DNA of 64,000 nt from Paracoccaceae bacterium. GTDB taxonomy: Bacteria > Pseudomonadota > Alphaproteobacteria > Rhodobacterales > Rhodobacteraceae. The notes under the pieces were generated by a model. That model was not told where the DNA came from. It was given only the letters and a program-made list of their open reading frames with translations, and did not search any database. Below, in pieces: positions 44,688-53,712 of the stretch (position 1 is its first letter; each line of letters begins with the position of its first letter). The stretch is taken from assembly GCA_024742405.1 (NCBI GenBank), contig JANSYP010000001.1, positions 62,001 to 126,000 on the forward strand, read 5' to 3'. The position numbers and the translations under genes were made by a program.

Positions 44688-47111
44688 TCAGGAGGCGAGA
44701 ACCCCGTCGGTTAGACCGGCGGCCTGCAGGAGTTTTTCGGTTTCCTCTGCAAGCAGCCGTTCCTGCGCGGCGCCTTTGACGGGCACCCGTCCGGCCTCCA
44801 GAAAGAGCGGCGCGGCCAGGGGCGTGACGCGGGGAAGGATCCGGTGATCGACACGTCCGCGGGTGCGGGCCAGCATCTCTTCGATCCTCCCGAAATCGAC
44901 CAGCCCGCGCAGGGCCTCTTCGCGGGTGATCTGCAGCAGCAGATGGTCGGGATCGTATTTGCGCAGCGTGTCATAGAGGATGTCGGAGCTGAACGCCGCC
45001 TGCCGCCCGCTCTTGCGCGTCCCGGCGGTCTGGCGGTCGATCAGCCCGGCGATGATCGCGCTGGCTTTGAAGGTCCGCTTCATCACCGCGTTGCCCGCCA
45101 GCCAGGTTTCGAACGCCGCGCGCAGGTCGGTCGCCTCGAGGAGCGCTGCCGGATCGACGACCGGGTCGAGCGACCAGATCAGCACCGCATAGTCGGTGGA
45201 GACGAACCCCATGGGGCCGAGACCGAGTTCCTCCATCCTCTGGGTCAGCAGCAGGCCGAGGGTCTGCATCGCGTTGCGTCCGGCAAAGCCATAGACGCAA
45301 GTGTGGGCGCGCCCCTCGTGGGGGAAACTCTCGATCAGCAGTCGGTCGGCCTCGGGCAGTTTGGAGACCTCGCGCTGGAGCCGCAGCCAGGCGTCCGTGT
45401 GATGGGGCAGGGCGGGCCAGTCGGGCTGCTGGAACATCGCCAGAATGCGGCTTGATAACTGGGTGGAGGTGGCGAATTTCGTGCCCATGAAGGTCGCGAT
45501 GCGGGGCGTCTCTCCGCTCCTGCGGCTGACCTCCACCGTCAATTCGCGCAAGCCCTCGTAGCGCACGACCTGCCCGCCGATCAGAAACGTGTCGCCGGGG
45601 CTGAGTGTGGCGGCAAAGGCTTCCTCCACCTCGCCCAGCGGCTTGCCGCCGCCGCGGTTCCGGAGCCGGACCTTGAGCGTGTCGGTGTCCTGGATCGTGC
45701 CGATATTCATGCGGATCTGCCGCGCGGCGCGCGGGTCGCGCAGGTGCCAGCGCCCGTCGGCATCCTGCTTGAGCCGTTGCCAGCGGTCATAGGCCCGCAG
45801 CGCGTAGCCGCCCGTTGCACAGAACTCCAGACAGGCGTCGAACTCCGGCCGGGTCAGATCGGCATAGGCGCCCGCGCTTGTGACCTCGGCATAGAGCGCA
45901 TCTGCTGCGAACGGTCCCGAACAGGCGGCGATCAGGATTTGCTGGCAGAGCACGTCGCGCGGGCCCCGTCCGCGTGGCTCGCCATCCAGATCATGGTCTC
46001 TCACCGCCGCCAATGCCGCCTGGCACTCGACGACCTCGAAGCGGTTCGCCGGGACCAGTAAGGCTTTGGACGGCGCATTATAGCGGTGGTTCGCACGTCC
46101 GATCCGCTGCACCAGCCGCTTGACGTTCTTGGGCGCGCCGACCTGGATCACCAGGTCCACATCGCCCCAATCGATCCCGAGATCGAGCGATCCTGTGCAG
46201 ACGATGCCGCGCAATTGTCCCGCAACCATGGCCTGTTCGACACGCGCGCGCTGCTCGCGCGCCAGTGAGCCATGGTGGATGCCGATGGGCAGCTGATCCT
46301 CGTTTGCGAGCCACAGCTCGTGGAAAAAGATCTCCGCCTGGGCACGCGTGTTGTGAAAGATCAGCGTCGTGTTGTGGCGTCTGACCGCATCGAGCACGGC
46401 GGGGATCGCATAGCGCCCGCCGCCCCCCGCCCAGGGAGGGTGCGTTTCGGTTTCCAGCATCGCGATATCGGGGTCCGGGCCGGGATCGGCTTGCAGGATC
46501 TCGCAAGGATCGGGGTGCCGGGCGAGGAACCGCGCGATGGCTGCGGGGTCTTCGACGGTGGCAGACAGCCCCACCCGGCGCATGTCGGGGCAGAGCGTCT
46601 GTAACCGCGCGAGGCCCAGCATCAGCTGATCGCCTCGCTTGCTTTCGGCCAGCGCGTGGATTTCGTCCACCACCACCCGCTGCAGCCCGGCGAAAATGCG
46701 CGGCGCATCCTCGTAAGACAGCAGCAGTGCGAGGCTTTCGGGCGTTGTCAGCAGGATATGGGGCGGATCGGCGCGTTGCCGCCGTTTCTTCGTGTAGGAC
46801 GTGTCGCCGGTGCGGTCCTCGACGCGGATCGCCAGCCCGGCTTCTGCGATGGGCGTGCCGAGATTGCGCGCGATGTCCGCGGCCAGCGCCTTGAGCGGCG
46901 AGACATAGAGCGTGTGCAGCCCGTCGGGGGGGCTGTCGCCGAGTTCGCAGAGCGTCGGCAGAAAGCCTGCGAGAGTCTTGCCGCCCCCCGTCGGTGCGAT
47001 CAGCAGCGTCGCAGGATCGCCGCTGCGCGTCAGCATGTCGACCTGATGGGGATGGATCTCCCAGCTGCGGCTGGCAAACCAGTCGGCAAGGGCGGGCGTG
47101 AGTTGGGTCAT
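44688..47111 (-). CDS. Ligase-associated DEXH-box DNA helicase (Lhr-type)
   Basis: An 807-residue superfamily 2 helicase. Walker A APTGGGKT is at 39-46, DEIH at 149-152, SAT in VGLSATVED, and motif VI QRIGRANHRYN. The Lhr-like C-terminal domains follow (LRNRGGGKPLGEVEEAFAATLSPGDTFLIGG; FPHEGRAHTCVYGFAGRNAMQTLG), matching the ligase-associated DNA damage response helicase group. It is expected to act with PdeM and a dedicated ligase and exonuclease; no ligase is in this window. ATG at 47111, divergent from the HAD-like gene. Confidence 0.93.
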   Translation of the reverse strand: MTQLTPALADWFASRSWEIHPHQVDMLTRSGDPATLLIAPTGGGKTLAGFLPTLCELGDSPPDGLHTLYVSPLKALAADIARNLGTPIAEAGLAIRVEDRTGDTSYTKKRRQRADPPHILLTTPESLALLLSYEDAPRIFAGLQRVVVDEIHALAESKRGDQLMLGLARLQTLCPDMRRVGLSATVEDPAAIARFLARHPDPCEILQADPGPDPDIAMLETETHPPWAGGGGRYAIPAVLDAVRRHNTTLIFHNTRAQAEIFFHELWLANEDQLPIGIHHGSLAREQRARVEQAMVAGQLRGIVCTGSLDLGIDWGDVDLVIQVGAPKNVKRLVQRIGRANHRYNAPSKALLVPANRFEVVECQAALAAVRDHDLDGEPRGRGPRDVLCQQILIAACSGPFAADALYAEVTSAGAYADLTRPEFDACLEFCATGGYALRAYDRWQRLKQDADGRWHLRDPRAARQIRMNIGTIQDTDTLKVRLRNRGGGKPLGEVEEAFAATLSPGDTFLIGGQVVRYEGLRELTVEVSRRSGETPRIATFMGTKFATSTQLSSRILAMFQQPDWPALPHHTDAWLRLQREVSKLPEADRLLIESFPHEGRAHTCVYGFAGRNAMQTLGLLLTQRMEELGLGPMGFVSTDYAVLIWSLDPVVDPAALLEATDLRAAFETWLAGNAVMKRTFKASAIIAGLIDRQTAGTRKSGRQAAFSSDILYDTLRKYDPDHLLLQITREEALRGLVDFGRIEEMLARTRGRVDHRILPRVTPLAAPLFLEAGRVPVKGAAQERLLAEETEKLLQAAGLTDGVLAS

Positions 47112-47223
47112 GGGGCGAAAGATAACATTTGCATCATTCCGGCAAGGCCGGATCCCGTCGGATTAACCAGGCTTTGATCGACTGCGGGCGACTACTGGCG
47201 CGTTCAATCGCCGCCGAAGGTCC

Positions 47224-47958
47224 ATGGTCCAGCCACCACGCCTCATTCGAAGCACGCCGCCGCCGCTCGTCGTGGATGTCGATGGCGGTCTTCTGGCCTG
47301 CGATCCGGTGCGCACTGCGTTGCGGGACATGCTGCAGCTTCGCCCTGGGGCCGCGCTGGCAGCGTCCCGTTCGGCGCCCGACACCCGTCCGTTTGCGTTG
47401 CAGGCGCTGCTTGCCAAGCCCGGTGCCCCGCTGCCCCGGCTGCCGGTGCGCCGAGTGGCGCTGGACGCAATCGCCCTTTGGACCCGGTTCGGAGCGCCGG
47501 TGGTGCTCATCTCGAAATTGCCTGAGGATATGCTGGCCCACCTGCGCGATACGCTCTGCCCCGGGGCGCGGTTGTTCGGAGCGCGCCCACCACGCCCCTT
47601 GAACGCCAGCGGGAAGGCGGAGCTTCTGTGTGCGGTTTTCGGCTCACGTGGTTTCGACTTGCTGGCTGATGCAAAAGGTGCCGATGCCTGCGCGCGCCTC
47701 GCCCGCCGGGCGATGCTCGTTGGTCTGGCGCTCCAGAACAAACGCAGGCTGCTCACCATGGGGGTGCAGGCGACGGCGCTGTCCCCCGAGAACCGTTCGG
47801 AGCAATACGTGAGGTTACGGGCTGGGGCCGGCTGGACCGTGGAATGGGGCCAGGGCGCGCCGGAGACCGATGCGGTGCCTAGACCTGGAACGCGTCTGCC
47901 CAGTCGGGATGTTTCCGCCGCTGTGCATTCACGAAGGGGCAGAGCGGGACGATCTTGA
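47224..47958 (+). CDS. Degenerate HAD-like protein
   Basis: A 244-residue protein resembling the HAD domain fused to some UbiA prenyltransferases: LVVDVDGGLLACDPVR for motif I, VVLISKLPEDMLAHL for motif II, NASGKAELLCAVFG and FDLLADAKGADACARLARRAMLV for motifs III-IV. Motif I has DVDGG where DxDGT is usual and motif IV reads ADAKGAD instead of GDSxxD, so catalysis is doubtful. No UbiA membrane domain follows. The last ~27 residues overlap the convergent GNAT gene by 80 bases and are Arg/Ser-rich, suggesting a lost original stop. Confidence 0.6.
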   Translation: MVQPPRLIRSTPPPLVVDVDGGLLACDPVRTALRDMLQLRPGAALAASRSAPDTRPFALQALLAKPGAPLPRLPVRRVALDAIALWTRFGAPVVLISKLPEDMLAHLRDTLCPGARLFGARPPRPLNASGKAELLCAVFGSRGFDLLADAKGADACARLARRAMLVGLALQNKRRLLTMGVQATALSPENRSEQYVRLRAGAGWTVEWGQGAPETDAVPRPGTRLPSRDVSAAVHSRRGRAGRS

Positions 47959-48166
47959 AGCCGTTCGCCTGCGCGTCTTCCACCATGTATGCGACGAGCG
48001 CCTCGCCCGCACCGGTGCCGCGCAGGACCTCCGGCACATCGGTGTGATCGGCGATGATCGTTTGTGGCGACAGGACCGAGAAGGTGCTTTCGGCCTCGGC
48101 CCCGTCGCGGGTCAGCACATAACGGCCCTTGGTGCCGTCGAGCTCTTTGGTGATCGCCTCAGACAA
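47879..48166 (-). CDS. Small GNAT acetyltransferase (YjdJ-like)
   Basis: About 95 residues of the short GNAT subfamily: GRYVLTRDGAEAESTFSVLS, then HTDVPEVLRGTGAGEALVAYMVEDAQANGFKIVPLCPFVNAQRRKHPDWADAF. The acetyl-CoA loop is RGTGAGEAL, and PLCPFV...HP.W is the family's C-terminal mark. No ATG fits; a TTG at 48166, overlapping the end of the CoA-transferase B gene by eight bases, gives the normal family length and is the likely start through translational coupling. Substrate unknown. Confidence 0.75.
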   Translation of the reverse strand: MSEAITKELDGTKGRYVLTRDGAEAESTFSVLSPQTIIADHTDVPEVLRGTGAGEALVAYMVEDAQANGFKIVPLCPFVNAQRRKHPDWADAFQV

Positions 48167-48782
48167 GGGTCGCTTCGGTCGCGGCTTCCAGATCGGCCCG
48201 GGTGACGCCCGGAGCCAGTTCCACGACATGGAGCCCCTTGTGCGCGACGTCGAGCACGCCGAGATTGGTGATGATCCGGTCGACCACGCCCTTGCCGGTG
48301 AGCGGCAGGGTGCAGGATTTCAGGATCTTGCTCTCGCCCTTCTTGTTGGTGTGGTCCATGACCACGATCACCCGGCCGACGCCGGCGACGAGGTCCATCG
48401 CGCCGCCCATGCCCTTGACCAGCTTGCCGGGGATCATCCAATTCGCCAGATCGCCGTTCTCGGCCACTTCCATCGCGCCCAGGATCGCAGCCGCGATCTT
48501 GCCGCCGCGGATCATGCCGAAGCTTTGCGCGCTGTCGAAATAGCTGGTTCGGGCAAGTTCCGTGATCGTCTGCTTGCCGGCATTGATCAGATCGGGATCC
48601 TCTTCGCCCTCATAGGGGAAGGGTCCCATGCCGAGCATGCCATTTTCCGACTGAAGGGTGATGTCCTTGTCGCCGACATAGTTCGCGACCAGCGTGGGGA
48701 TGCCGATGCCGAGATTAACATACATCCCGTCTTCCAGCTCCTGCGCGGCCCGTTCGGCCATCTGATTGCGGTCCCAGGGCAT
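48159..48782 (-). CDS. scoB: 3-oxoacid CoA-transferase subunit B
   Basis: A 207-residue beta subunit of a family I CoA transferase. GIGIPTLVANYV (25-36) and the catalytic glutamate motif SENGMLGMGP with Glu46 are present. With subunit A it moves CoA between succinyl-CoA and acetoacetate, or between related 3-oxoacids. The ATG at 48782 follows GAGGAGGCC and lies one base past the subunit A stop. Acid specificity is not determined by sequence. Confidence 0.92.
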   Translation of the reverse strand: MPWDRNQMAERAAQELEDGMYVNLGIGIPTLVANYVGDKDITLQSENGMLGMGPFPYEGEEDPDLINAGKQTITELARTSYFDSAQSFGMIRGGKIAAAILGAMEVAENGDLANWMIPGKLVKGMGGAMDLVAGVGRVIVVMDHTNKKGESKILKSCTLPLTGKGVVDRIITNLGVLDVAHKGLHVVELAPGVTRADLEAATEATLV

Positions 48783-48783
48783 C

Positions 48784-49488
48784 TCAGGCCTCCTCGCGTG
48801 TGCGCACGGTGCGCTGTTCGATCCGTTTCTCGTGCGCGCCTTGAACCAGCCGGTGCACATAGATGCCGGGCAGGTGGATGCAGTCGGGATCGAGGCTGCC
48901 GCGGGGCACGATCTCCTCGACTTCGGCCACGCAGACCTTGCCGCACATCGCCGCCGGCGGATTGAAATTACGGGCTGTCTTGCGGAAGATCAGGTTGCCG
49001 GTGTCGTCGGCCTTCCAGGCCTTGACGATGGACAGATCCGCAAAGATGCCCTCTTCGAGGATGAATTCCTCGCCGTTGAACATCTTGCTTTCCTTGCCCT
49101 CGGCGATCACCGTGCCGACGCCCGTCTTGGTATAGAAGCCCGGGATGCCGCAGCCGCCGGCGCGCATACGCTCGGCAAGTGTTCCTTGGGGGTTGAACTC
49201 CAGCTCAAGCTCGCCGGACAGATACTGGCGCATGAATTCGGCGTTTTCGCCGACATAGGAGCTCAGCATCTTCTTGATCTGCTTGGTCTGCAGCAGCACA
49301 CCGAGGCCGAAATCATCCACACCGCAATTGTTCGATGCGATGGTGATGTCCTTGGTGCCTGCGTCCTTGATGGCGTCGATCAGCAGTTCCGGGATGCCGC
49401 ACAGGCCAAAGCCGCCCGCCGCAATGAACATCCCGTCGAACAGTAGCCCGTCGAGCGCCTCAGACGCGCTCCCGTAAACCTTCTTCAT
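48784..49488 (-). CDS. scoA: 3-oxoacid CoA-transferase subunit A
   Basis: A 234-residue alpha subunit: [37 protein letters not shown] contains the GGFGLCG CoA-binding motif, followed by [15 protein letters not shown] and [23 protein letters not shown]. It pairs with the adjacent B subunit. ATG at 49488 is the family start; the frame stays open upstream but that part is Arg/Pro-rich and overlaps topA's coding region end. Used for ketone body or 3-hydroxybutyrate use in related bacteria. Confidence 0.93.
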   Translation of the reverse strand: MKKVYGSASEALDGLLFDGMFIAAGGFGLCGIPELLIDAIKDAGTKDITIASNNCGVDDFGLGVLLQTKQIKKMLSSYVGENAEFMRQYLSGELELEFNPQGTLAERMRAGGCGIPGFYTKTGVGTVIAEGKESKMFNGEEFILEEGIFADLSIVKAWKADDTGNLIFRKTARNFNPPAAMCGKVCVAEVEEIVPRGSLDPDCIHLPGIYVHRLVQGAHEKRIEQRTVRTREEA

Positions 49489-49579
49489 CGAACGCCTCTC
49501 AATCCATGGCCGTAAAGTCCGTGGGGTTCTGGCGCGGGGGTCGCGGGGAGTCAATCGCTGCGATGCGGCAACACGCCCG

Positions 49580-52291
49580 TCAGGCCGCGTCGTCGCTCGC
49601 GGTTTTCTTGGCCGGGGCCTTGCGTTTGGCCGTGGTTTTCTTGGCGGTGGGCTTTTTCGCGGCGGTCTTGCGCGCGGGTTTCTTCTTGCCCGCTTTGGCC
49701 TCACGCTCGGCGATCAGCTCCATCGCCATCTCCATGGTGACCTGGGCTGGCTCAACATCCTTGGGAATGGTGGCGTTGACCTTGTTCCACTTCACATAAG
49801 GGCCATAGCGACCGCTCATTACGGCAACCGGCCCGCCGGCCTCGGGATGTTCGCCAAGTTCGTGCAGCGGTTTGGCCGCTGCCGGCTTGCCGCGCGAGGC
49901 TTTGGCGGCGAGCACTTCGACCGCGCGGTTCATGCCGACGGTGAACACCTCCTCCACATCCGGCAGGTTGGCGTATTTGGAGCCGTGTTTCACATAAGGA
50001 CCGTAGCGCCCGATCGCGGCGGTGATCATTTCACCATCCTCTGGGTGTGGCCCCACGTCGCGCGGAAGGTTCAGCAACATGAGCGCCTTTTCCAGATCGA
50101 CGCTGTCGGCGGCCCAGCCTTTGGGCAGAGAGGCCCGTGGTGGTTTCTTGACTTCTTCCGTCGCCTCCCCGCGCTGGACATAGGGACCGAACCGGCCTGT
50201 GCGCAGGCTGATCGCATCCTCTTGGTCGTGGCCGAGCAGTTTGCCGTCCGGCCCAATGCCGGAGGCGTCCCCGGTTTCGGCACCCGGAGGGCCAAAAGCG
50301 CGTGTGTACCGGCATTCTGGGTAGTTGGAGCACCCGATGAAGGCGCCGCCCGACCGCGCGGTGCGCATCGACAGACGCCCGGCGCCGCAGTTCGGGCAGA
50401 GGCGCGGGTCCGAGCCGTCTTCCTTGGGTGGGAAGAGATGCGGCTCCAGAACCTCGTTGATCTTTTCCAGCACATCCGTGATGCGAAGCTCGGCCGTTTC
50501 GTCCAGGTGCGCCTTGAAGTCGCGCCAGAATCGGTCGAGCACGTCCCGCCACTCGCGGTCGCCCGCGGTGATATCGTCGAGCTCTTCCTCCAGTCCGGCG
50601 GTGAAGTCGAAACCGACATACTTTCGGAAGTAATTCATCAGGAAGGCCGTCACGAGGCGGCCTTTGTCCTCCGGAATCAGCCGGTTGCCGTCCTTGGTCA
50701 CATAACCGCGGTCCTGAATCGTCGTGACGATGGAGGCATAAGTCGAAGGACGGCCGATACCGAGCTCCTCCATCCGTTTGACCAGGGTCGCCTCGGTGTA
50801 GCGCGGCGGCGGCTGCGTGAAATGCTGCTGGCCGAGTACGGCGCCGTTTGCATCCGTGATCGCGTTGGCCGCGCGGGTCGCGGCGTCGGTCCCTTCGACC
50901 ACGGTATCGCTGCCATCGACCAGCTTGGCAAAGGCCGCGCGCTGGCCGCCGGAATGCAGCTTTGCCGACTCGCCCTGGGTGATCTGCGGCAGTCGTGTGT
51001 CATCGCCATCGGTGACCGGCTCGTCCCGACCTTCCTCGTAGACCTTGAGGAACCCGTCGAAGAGCACGACCTGACCGGTGGCGCGCAGTACGACCTGCCC
51101 GTCGGCGCTGGCCACGTCCACAGTCGTACGCTCCAGCCGCGCCGCAGCCATCTGGCTGGCCAGCGTGCGCTTCCAGATGAGGTCATAAAGCCTGCGCTGG
51201 TCCGAGTCGGTCAGCTTCAGGCTCGCCGCATCGCGCGTCATGTCGGTCGGTCGGATGCATTCGTGCGCTTCCTGCGCGTTCTTGGCCTTGTTCTTGTACA
51301 TGCGCGGGCTGCTCGGCACGTAGTCGGCGCCGTAGCGGTCCTTGATCGCGTCCCGGGCGGCCATCACGGCCTCGGGCGCCATGTCGATCCCGTCGGTCCG
51401 CATGTAGGTGATATAGCCGGCCTCGTAGAGCCGCTGCGCGCTCGACATGGTCTGGCGGGCGCCAAAGCCGAATTTGCGGCTGGCCTCCTGCTGGAGGGTC
51501 GATGTCATGAAGGGCGCGGAGGGGTTGCGTGTGCCCGGCTTGGCTTCAACGGTTCGGACCGAGAGGTCCCGCGAGGCGACTGCCGCCACCGCGAGTTCCG
51601 CGGCCTCTGCCGTGGCGAGGTCGAATTTTTCGAGCTTCTTGCCAGCGAGCGTCGTCAGCCGCGCCTCGAAGGTCTGGCCGCGCGGGGTTTCCAGAACGGC
51701 ACGCACCGACCAGTATTCCTGCGGCTTGAAGGCCTCGATCTCCATCTCGCGCTCGACGATGAGGCGCAGGCAGACCGATTGCACCCGGCCGGCGGATTTC
51801 GAGCCCGGCAGTTTACGCCAGAGCACCGGCGAGAGCTTGAACCCGACCAGGAAATCCAGCGCGCGCCGCGCCCGGTAGGCATCGACCAGTTCCATATCTA
51901 CGTCGCGTGGCGCTTGCATCGCCTCGGTGACCGCGGATTTCGTGATCGCGTTGAACACGACACGGCTGACCTGGGTCGATTTCTTGATCGCCTTGCGCTT
52001 GGTCAGAGTCTCCTGAAGGTGCCAACTGATCGCCTCGCCCTCGCGGTCCGGGTCGGTGGCGAGGATCAGCGCATCGTCGTCCTTCAGGGCGTCGGCAATC
52101 GCCTTGATGTGCTTCTTACTGTCGCTTCCGACCTCCCAGACCATGTCGAATCCGTGCTCCGGATCGACGGCCTGCTCCTTGGGCAAGAGGTCCCGAACGT
52201 GCCCGTATGAGGCCAGAACGGTGTAGTCATCCCCGAGATACTTGTTGATTGTCTTGGCCTTGGCGGGCGACTCGACGACGACAACAGGCAT
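49580..52291 (-). CDS. topA: DNA topoisomerase I
   Basis: A 903-residue type IA topoisomerase. The Toprim acids are in ATDPDREGE (Asp80, Asp82, Glu84) and the active Tyr296 is in [11 protein letters not shown] zinc-ribbon CPNCG...CSNYPEC region and further Topo-C repeats ([30 protein letters not shown]) follow, ending in a Lys/Ala-rich tail ([19 protein letters not shown]). It removes negative supercoils. ATG at 52291. It follows dprA on the same strand by 122 bases. Confidence 0.97.
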   Translation of the reverse strand: MPVVVVESPAKAKTINKYLGDDYTVLASYGHVRDLLPKEQAVDPEHGFDMVWEVGSDSKKHIKAIADALKDDDALILATDPDREGEAISWHLQETLTKRKAIKKSTQVSRVVFNAITKSAVTEAMQAPRDVDMELVDAYRARRALDFLVGFKLSPVLWRKLPGSKSAGRVQSVCLRLIVEREMEIEAFKPQEYWSVRAVLETPRGQTFEARLTTLAGKKLEKFDLATAEAAELAVAAVASRDLSVRTVEAKPGTRNPSAPFMTSTLQQEASRKFGFGARQTMSSAQRLYEAGYITYMRTDGIDMAPEAVMAARDAIKDRYGADYVPSSPRMYKNKAKNAQEAHECIRPTDMTRDAASLKLTDSDQRRLYDLIWKRTLASQMAAARLERTTVDVASADGQVVLRATGQVVLFDGFLKVYEEGRDEPVTDGDDTRLPQITQGESAKLHSGGQRAAFAKLVDGSDTVVEGTDAATRAANAITDANGAVLGQQHFTQPPPRYTEATLVKRMEELGIGRPSTYASIVTTIQDRGYVTKDGNRLIPEDKGRLVTAFLMNYFRKYVGFDFTAGLEEELDDITAGDREWRDVLDRFWRDFKAHLDETAELRITDVLEKINEVLEPHLFPPKEDGSDPRLCPNCGAGRLSMRTARSGGAFIGCSNYPECRYTRAFGPPGAETGDASGIGPDGKLLGHDQEDAISLRTGRFGPYVQRGEATEEVKKPPRASLPKGWAADSVDLEKALMLLNLPRDVGPHPEDGEMITAAIGRYGPYVKHGSKYANLPDVEEVFTVGMNRAVEVLAAKASRGKPAAAKPLHELGEHPEAGGPVAVMSGRYGPYVKWNKVNATIPKDVEPAQVTMEMAMELIAEREAKAGKKKPARKTAAKKPTAKKTTAKRKAPAKKTASDDAA

Positions 52292-52413
52292 AAACGGCCC
52301 CTTACACGATCAGACAGCAGGATTGCGGGCTAGATGTGATGGGGGTCCGGCAATTGTCAATGATGCGCGATGCCGGGGCTTTGACCTGCGCCCACGATTC
52401 TCGAGCCCGCGAC

Positions 52414-53592
52414 TCACGCCCGGGACGACAGGAGACCGCCGGGTTGGCGCAGAACGCGCCCGTCGAGCTCCAGGTCGAGCAGCGCCGGGCTGACCGCGCC
52501 ATTGGGCATCGCCAGATCACGCAACAGCTGATCCTCGGAGATCGGGCTCGGGCCCAGACGCGCCAGGATCATGTCATGCAGGCGGGCGGCGTCCTTTGGC
52601 CTCGGGGCCGAACGCGGGGTGGTCTGCTGGATGCTCCGCTCCGGGCTGTCTTGAGGTGCTGGCGACGTCCGGATCGGAGTGACCGTAGGCGTTTCGGCGG
52701 CGCCGAGCACCTCGAGCACATCGTCAACATTGCGTACAAGTGTGGCCCCATCGCGGATCAGCATGTTGCAGCCCGAGGCGCGCGCATCGAAAGGATGTCC
52801 GGGCACGGCCATGACGTCGCGGCCCTGGTCGCCGGCGTCGCGGGCCGTGATCAGGCTGCCGGAACGCGCAGCGGCTTCGACAACGACGAGGCCGCGTGCC
52901 ATCCCCGAAATCAGGCGGTTTCGGGCGGGAAAGTGCCGCGCCTGGGGCGCCAGGCCCATGGGTTGTTCCGAAACCAGCACGCCGCGTTTTGCGATGTCGC
53001 CGTGCAAGGCGCTGTTTTCGCGGGGGTAGATGACGTCCACGCCGCCGCCCAAGACGGCGACGGTGCCGGTTTCGAGGGCCGCGCCGTGGGCGGCGCCGTC
53101 AATACCGCGGGCAAGGCCGGAGACGACGACGTAACCGGCCTCACCCAACGCGCCGGCAAGCATACGCGCCGTGCGTTCGCCGAGGCTGGAAGCGTTGCGC
53201 GCGCCTACCATGGCGACCATCGGACGACGCAGCTGCGCCAGATCGCCCCGCGCCCAGATCAGTGGCGGTGCATCGTCGATGCGATCAAGTTCAGCAGGGT
53301 AGTCAGGCTCACCGCGGCAGATCATGCGCGCGCCAAAGCGTGCGGCGGCCCGCATTTCGATCTGAGCCCGGGACTCATCGGTGGGGGAGTAATCGGTCAC
53401 ACCTGCGGCCGCCGCGACCCCCGGGAGAGCGGCAAGCGCCGCGCCGGCAGAGCCATGTTCGGCCATCAGGCGATAGAATGTGGCAACACCGACGCGGCGC
53501 GACCGCAAGAGGCGGAGCCACGATAACCTGTCTTCGTCCAGCTGTGGTGGGGTGAGGGGTGTGGGGCTGGAAAAAGAGGTTTGATCGGTCAT
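52414..53592 (-). CDS. dprA: DNA-processing protein DprA
   Basis: A 392-residue DprA/Smf protein that loads RecA on incoming single-stranded DNA. The Rossmann-like core has VAMVGARNASSLGERTARMLAGALG, VVVSGLARGIDGAAHGAAL, TVAVLGGGVDVIYPREN and FPARNRLISGMARGLVVVEAAARSGSLITA. An N-terminal SAM-like part and a C-terminal winged-helix segment (ILARLGPSPISEDQLLRDL) complete it. DprA is widespread and does not by itself show competence. Upstream of topA, as is common in Rhodobacteraceae. Confidence 0.95.
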   Translation of the reverse strand: MTDQTSFSSPTPLTPPQLDEDRLSWLRLLRSRRVGVATFYRLMAEHGSAGAALAALPGVAAAAGVTDYSPTDESRAQIEMRAAARFGARMICRGEPDYPAELDRIDDAPPLIWARGDLAQLRRPMVAMVGARNASSLGERTARMLAGALGEAGYVVVSGLARGIDGAAHGAALETGTVAVLGGGVDVIYPRENSALHGDIAKRGVLVSEQPMGLAPQARHFPARNRLISGMARGLVVVEAAARSGSLITARDAGDQGRDVMAVPGHPFDARASGCNMLIRDGATLVRNVDDVLEVLGAAETPTVTPIRTSPAPQDSPERSIQQTTPRSAPRPKDAARLHDMILARLGPSPISEDQLLRDLAMPNGAVSPALLDLELDGRVLRQPGGLLSSRA

Positions 53593-53712
53593 CGCGGCTC
53601 CGCCCGAGGGGTGAAGCCACTCTTGGGGGATCGGGGTTAATCAGTGCTGAATCGCATCGGTATTTTTTTCCCTTAGGTCAGGCTGGCCCGGCTAACAGGG
53701 AATGCCGCGCCC

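Noticed and set aside
49847-52210. 787-codon open frame antisense to topA
   Set aside because: Arg/Gly/Asp-rich compositional shadow; topA on the minus strand has all active-site motifs.
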